From Motacilla alba alba (taxonomy: Eukaryota; Chordata; Aves; Passeriformes; Motacillidae): 64,000 nt of DNA. Below the pieces are notes generated by a model. That model ran no database searches and was not told the origin of the DNA. It saw only the letters and a program-made list of their open reading frames with translations. The stretch lies in assembly GCF_015832195.1 (NCBI RefSeq), contig NC_052032.1:3850618-3914617 (forward strand), read 5' to 3'. Made by a program: the position numbers and the translations under genes. Positions within the stretch are counted from its first letter, which is position 1, and the number at the start of each line of letters is the position of its first letter. Shown here one piece after another: positions 59,409 to 64,000 of this stretch.

Positions 59409-62096
59409 CACTGAGCCCACTGTCTGGAAGTGCATCTTGAAGTAGACTGAAGTTCATCCTCTGTGGCTCAGACTCTGAAAAGTGACCAGTGACAATATAC
59501 AGGTAAAACACCTTTTGGCCAAGTGCCTGCACAGGGGTGAATTCAACACCTCCCACTCCCTGGCAGAACTTGTTTATTAGGAGACTTGTTTATTCTGAGA
59601 GTTATGGGGAGGAGGAGGAGCGGAATGTTCTTGTCTGCACCTCTCAGAGCCAGAGAAATGGATGGTGCTGGATGGAACATTTGGTTCCTCTGAGGCGCTG
59701 ACATTGCCTCGGTGGTGGCAGGAGGCAACAGGAATGGAAATGCACTTCTCCAGGAGAGGGAGAAGCTTGTGAGCTCAGACTTGACAATAATTCACCTGGC
59801 TGTGTGTCTGGCCCTGCGCCCCAGGATCCCTTCCCAGCTCTGCTTTGCATTTTGCAAATTGTTTCAAGAAATGCCCGGTTTTCATGGGCCTGTCTGGGCT
59901 GATGGATGGCTGGGGACGCCCAGCGAGGATATCTGTCTCCACCAGGGCTCTGTGAGTCAGCTACCCCATGTCTAGCTGCTACTTTTCTGCCTTAAAAGCC
60001 TCAATATTCTCCACTCAGCTCACCTTCCTGCTCTTTGCTGGTCTCCAGATCCATTAGTCTGTCTGGGCTGATACCCATTAAACTGCTGAGCGTGGGCTAC
60101 TCCCAGCAATCTTATCAGAGCTGCTGCTATTAAAGGCAGAAATAGTAAACTGAGTCACCAGGGCAGGCAGTCTGGCACTTGGATTTAGACAGAAGTTTTG
60201 TCAAGGCTTGTTCTTGTTTGTGGCAGCCACAGAAGCCACTGTGGACAATATTTGATTGCTGTGCCAGTGGTGATTAATAAATACTTGGCTAATTGAAAAC
60301 AGCAGTACCCTGGATCCAAAAGCCTGAGTTTTGCAATGTTTCTGGTACCGGTGGCCTCTGTGCCACCTCCCAAATGCAGAGAGGCTTCTGTGGGGGAAAT
60401 ATTGCTGCCTTAGACTCCCAAGGGAGGAAACTGAGGCACAGGGGTTCAAACTGTGATGCCAGGTTGCTCAGGCAGTGCCTAGGACAGGTAGATCTGCAGA
60501 TGTGCCAGTAGGCTCATCCCTGGCTGAGACACCTTTAACCTGCCTTGTGTGGTTTTTTCCTTATACAAGGATTTCCAGAGCGTTTTTTTCTGCTGCTGAT
60601 GTTACTGAAAAAACCCCTAAAGCCCAAAAAACCTTAGAACCACGTGTTTGTTAGTGCTCTGGCTGGGATGTATTGCTGTGTTTTGGGGCTGGTTTGGGAT
60701 GCAGATGCCCACAGCCAGGTGCTGGCTGGCCCTGGAGCTGCCCTACTTTGCCCCATCAGCTCTTGTCAAGTGTAGATGAGGCTGCAGGCAGGGGTGAGGA
60801 CACCACTGGGTTCCATGTGCCCTAAAAAAGCCCTGCTGAGCCAGCCATGATTAGAAGCGTTCTTGTTCAGCTCAGCACAAGCAGATCCCAGCGAGATTTC
60901 CCAGGCTGAGGGCAGTAATTTGATAGTTACGGGGTCTGATGGGAAGGCAGGGTGGGATCTGCCTTTTATTCTGAATTTTCACCCATGCTCATTTAAGACA
61001 CAGATGGATGGTTTCAGCCCTGAACCTTCTGGTTGTTCTGTGCCACCCTTATTCCTGTTTGCAGGCAGGTTTCTCTTAGATTAGGTCCCACCTTTTCTTG
61101 AATATATTTCTGTGCTTCCTTGTTTGCATCACCTGGTAAATTCCTTGCAGTGGGGCTTTTCAGGAAGGAATGGTTTTTCCTTCACATGGTGTAAAAGAGA
61201 GAATCTTACTTGATGTCTCTGAGAGCAAGAAAAGCAGTTTTACAAACCCCAACTCTACCTCTGGGTAAGGGTTTGCCTGGATTGCCATCCTCGAAAGCAG
61301 CTCTTCTATCCCTGGGAAAAAAAATTGCTTTGTCAGTTTAATTTGCTCTCAGTTCAGCAAAGCCATGGAAAACTGGCCAAGAGTTTTATTGGCACATCTG
61401 AGTCATAAAAAAATGAAATCATTAAAAAAAAAGCTATTCACCCTTTTAACTGATACAGCTCGTGCTGGCCAAACATTTACATGTCCACTTGGCCTTTATA
61501 TGAGAGGCTTTAAACCTGCAATAACGGAGTGTTGAAATGAAGATGTGGGACCAGAGGTGTGCCCTGGCTTCTGGAGCTCCCAGGTGAGAATTTGCTCACT
61601 GGTGACATCCCATCCATCAGCAGTGCTGAGGTTTTGTCACAGTTCCCAGGAGGAAATTGTCACATACATCAGAAAAGGTGGGGGCAGTCAAGACGTGGGA
61701 CCTGTCAGTATTTCTTGTAAAACAAGGAGCTGCACCCTGGGAAATGCTGGGGTTTGTGCCCTCGTGTTAATTTAAAGAGAAAATAAAGCAGTTAATTCCC
61801 ATTTTGGATGGGAAGGAGTGACTGGAGACCCTGCTCCCCTTCACCCCCTCCTCATGGCACATGATTTAGTTATTTTGGCATGTGCACATGATTTAGTTAT
61901 TTCACACTTGGCCTCTGGGAATTATTGGTACAAATCCCTTTGCACTGGGTGGAAATACATAATCATTGGTGCCTGAAGATGAGTTTTTCTGCCCTCCCAG
62001 ATGGTGTGGGAGGGACCCTGCTGGCTGGGCTGGCTCCTTGCACAGCACAAGCCACAGCCCTGGGACACTCTGGCTGTGAAGGAAGCTCATTGCTTG
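59409..62096. other. Intergenic, no gene recognised
   Basis: No exon or named repeat is recognised. A direct repeat of about 22 bp, CACATGATTTAGTTATTT, occurs at 61858-61875 and again at about 61886-61903. Confidence 0.4.
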
Positions 62097-62151
62097 GTTT
62101 TTCGTTTTATTTTGTTTTGTTTTGGGTTTTTTTTGGTTTTGGTTTTTTTTT
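62097..62151 (+). repeat. Short T/G-rich tract
   Basis: TTTTATTTTGTTTTGTTTTG followed by GGTTTTTTTTGG and further T runs, about 55 bp. It is a smaller member of the set of T/G tracts. Confidence 0.75.
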
Positions 62152-63079
62152 AAGGGGATCTTTTTTTAAGCTCAGGGTTCTTTTGGTATTCAATGTTTTT
62201 CTCAAATCCCTGCAAAGGGGCTGCTTTCAGCTGATGGGCTGCTCAAAGCCCTCACCTCCAGCCAGAAAAGCTGGTTTGAAAAGATTTGCTGAGGGCTGTG
62301 GAATCAGATGTGCCCAGAGAACCTGGGACTGGATTTTCACCATTAAAGCCAGTTTTCAGATGTGACCAGTCTGAATCCAGCATGAAAATTAGTTCTGAGT
62401 TTAGAAGTCCTAATGAAAGCTGGAAACCTGCCTAAAAGGGCTGCTGTGTGGTGAGTGGTCCCAGACTTTTAATTGGTGTTCATGCAAGACCTTTTCACTC
62501 TTTGGGGAATTAGCTTTGAATGCGGATGAGATGTGGAAATTTGGAACTTTTGTATGGAACAGAAGTTGTCACATTTTTCAGATTCAGAACAGCCAAGAGT
62601 TTCATCCAGCCCATTTGTAATCCCTTCATTTAGATGGAATGAAACGTTTCGTCCTGATAAGGTCAAAGCATGAAAATATGAATATATTAAAATACCTGTC
62701 AAAATGAAGGTAATCAAAATGAGAACTGGAGCAAACACTGTTGAAATAATTCACTCGTTTTTCTCCCCCCCACTATAAATTTCAGTGCTGTGGACATATC
62801 CTTATGAAATGTTTTCATGGGAAAACTCTATTTTTCCAGTAGATAGCTACCCTGACCAACGTAATAAGATTTTGATCAGCTCTTGGAAAAATACAGGTTT
62901 TGGGAGAGCGATGCCTGAGGTTCCTCAGTGCTGCCATCAATCACATCCTGCCTCCAGGCTGGCTGGCAGAGGGAGCTCTGGCACTGCTGCTGTGACTGAC
63001 CTCTGTCACTCAGAGGTCCCTGGTGACCCAAAGCTTGGGGTTTGTGAGGGGGCCACACAGAGGCTGCTTGAAATCAGTG
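62152..63079. other. Intergenic, no gene recognised
   Basis: Nothing recognisable is seen. Confidence 0.4.
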
Positions 63080-63565
63080 AATTCCAAAATGGTTTGGGTT
63101 GGAAGAGATCTTAAAAATCATCCTGTTACACCCCTGCTGAGGGCACCTTCCACTGTCCCAGGCTGCTCCAAGCCCCATCCAGCCTGGCCTTGGGCACTGC
63201 CAGGGATCCAGGGGCAGCCACAGCTGCTCTGGGCACCCTGTGCCAGGGCCTCACCACCCTCGTTGCAAAATACTTCCTTCTATCTGATCCAAATTGACAC
63301 TTTTTCAGTTCAAACCATCACCCCTTCTCCTACCACAACAGGCCCTGCTAAAAATTTCGTCCCCATCTTTTTTATAAGCCCCATTTACATCCTGGAAGGT
63401 GCTAGAAAGTCTCTCTGGAGCCTTCTCCAGGCTGAACAATCCCAGTTCTCTCAACCTTTCCTCACTGAAGAGCTGCTCCATCCCTCTGGTCATTTTTGTG
63501 GCCCCTTCTGGACTCACTCCAAATATCCCTCCTGTGCTGGGGATCCCAATTGTGCTCAGGGTTGG
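63080..63565 (-). mobile_element. CR1 LINE 3' fragment (~490 bp)
   Basis: On the + strand this is the complement of CR1: GGTTTGGGTTGGAAGAGATC at the 3'-tip side, then CCATCCAGCCTGGCCTTGGG, GGGCACCCTGTGCCAGGGCC, TCACCCCTTCTCCTACCACA, TCTCTGGAGCCTTCTCCAGG, CTGAACAATCCCAGTTCTCT, CAACCTTTCCTCACTGAAG, and TGGCCCCTTCTGGACTCACT at the 5' side. It is the longest CR1 3' copy in the right half. The open frame crossing it is a chance frame, not LINE protein. Confidence 0.92.
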
Positions 63566-64000
63566 ATCTCCCCACACCATAGAGATAATGGGATTTAATC
63601 CACAATTCTCTGGCATCTCCACAAAGATCTTCTGGGTTCATCAGGCATTATCTCTGAGGCTGCACCTGCTGTCCTGTCCCCTGTAGGGCAGTCGTTCAAG
63701 AGGAGGCAATGCAATTGCGCATGCACACCTGAAAATTCATCCAGGCTGTAATAGTCTGCTATAAAATACAGTATTTTAATTGTGGCTCTCTCCTCCTCAT
63801 TCCATGGCAATCAATTCTTCTCCATCGAGGCTGTCTCTTCTCCTCTTCTGTCTCCACTTTGTCCCTCTTGGTCTGAATCCAAACTCAAGGCATTTCCTAG
63901 CAAAACACGAACACTCTGTTCCCTTCCAGGGCTGCTCCCTGGCTGCCCTTTCCCAGGCACCAGCAGCATTTCCAGCGTGGAGGGGGATCTATAAAACATG
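63566..64000. other. Intergenic, nothing recognised
   Basis: The last 435 bp hold no recognised feature. A continuation of the CR1 copy is possible but I see no clear match. Confidence 0.4.

Noticed and set aside
62785..63598. Plus-strand frames near the right end
   Set aside because: They cross the antisense CR1 copy at 63080-63565 and are explained by it.
1..64000. tRNA, rRNA, CRISPR, phage or bacterial mobile systems
   Set aside because: No cloverleaf, rRNA core, spaced direct-repeat array or bacterial gene organisation is visible; the DNA is clearly vertebrate.

Overview
This is vertebrate nuclear DNA, almost certainly from a bird and probably a songbird. The evidence is CR1 LINE 3' ends (two of them ending in the ATTCTGTG-type octamer), short solo LTRs, compact introns, and one gene that reads clearly as Toll-like receptor 4. 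No bacterial-type gene, operon, tRNA, rRNA or CRISPR array is visible.

The only protein-coding gene I can support is TLR4, on the + strand at 27630-32241. It has three coding exons: 27630-27734, 28542-28708 and 29985-32241. Both introns are GT-AG, and the joined frame is 842 codons plus stop. Exon 1 carries the signal peptide and exon 2 the first leucine-rich repeat. Exon 3 carries the rest of the LRR ectodomain, the C-terminal cysteine cap, one transmembrane helix and the cytoplasmic TIR domain, including the BB-loop proline. About 140 bp upstream of the start codon is a perfect Ets/IRF composite element on the minus strand (27481-27490). The human TLR4 promoter is known to use this PU.1/IRF8 logic. 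A candidate poly(A) signal lies at 33829-33834, followed by a 22-bp perfect palindrome at 34000-34021.

The roughly 27 kb to the left and 30 kb to the right of TLR4 look intergenic. In birds and mammals TLR4 usually lies between ASTN2/TRIM32 and BRINP1. I recognise no exon of those genes here, so the window appears to sit in the gene-poor interval. What is recognisable there is repeats. CR1 fragments of different ages lie near 1.05-1.78, 4.43-4.86, 9.46-9.89, 12.73-13.26, 13.96-14.11, 23.73-23.85, 46.3-46.5, 46.7, 48.5 and 63.1-63.6 kb. One LTR family has TGATGCCT...AGGCATCA-type ends (23867-24301 on +, 57880-58317 on -). A second LTR family has 6-bp target duplications (37113-37582; 38884-39683 with an inverted copy nested inside at 39066-39455). 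A third LTR-like block lies near 35.38-35.79 kb. There are also simple repeats, including (ATAAT)18 and a 207-bp (CCTTC)n tract, a ~30-bp minisatellite at 19.7 kb, four T/G-rich tracts, a dense CpG island at 13.49-13.83 kb and a weaker one at 50.49-50.83 kb.

I did not find a convincing undescribed biological system. The best leads are regulatory or structural. They are the composite element and possible CR1-derived sequence in the TLR4 promoter, the palindrome just 3' of TLR4, the CpG island flanked by inverted CR1 arms, and the dated nested LTR insertion. All calls come from reading the sequence by eye. Family names rest on remembered consensus features and were not checked by database search.
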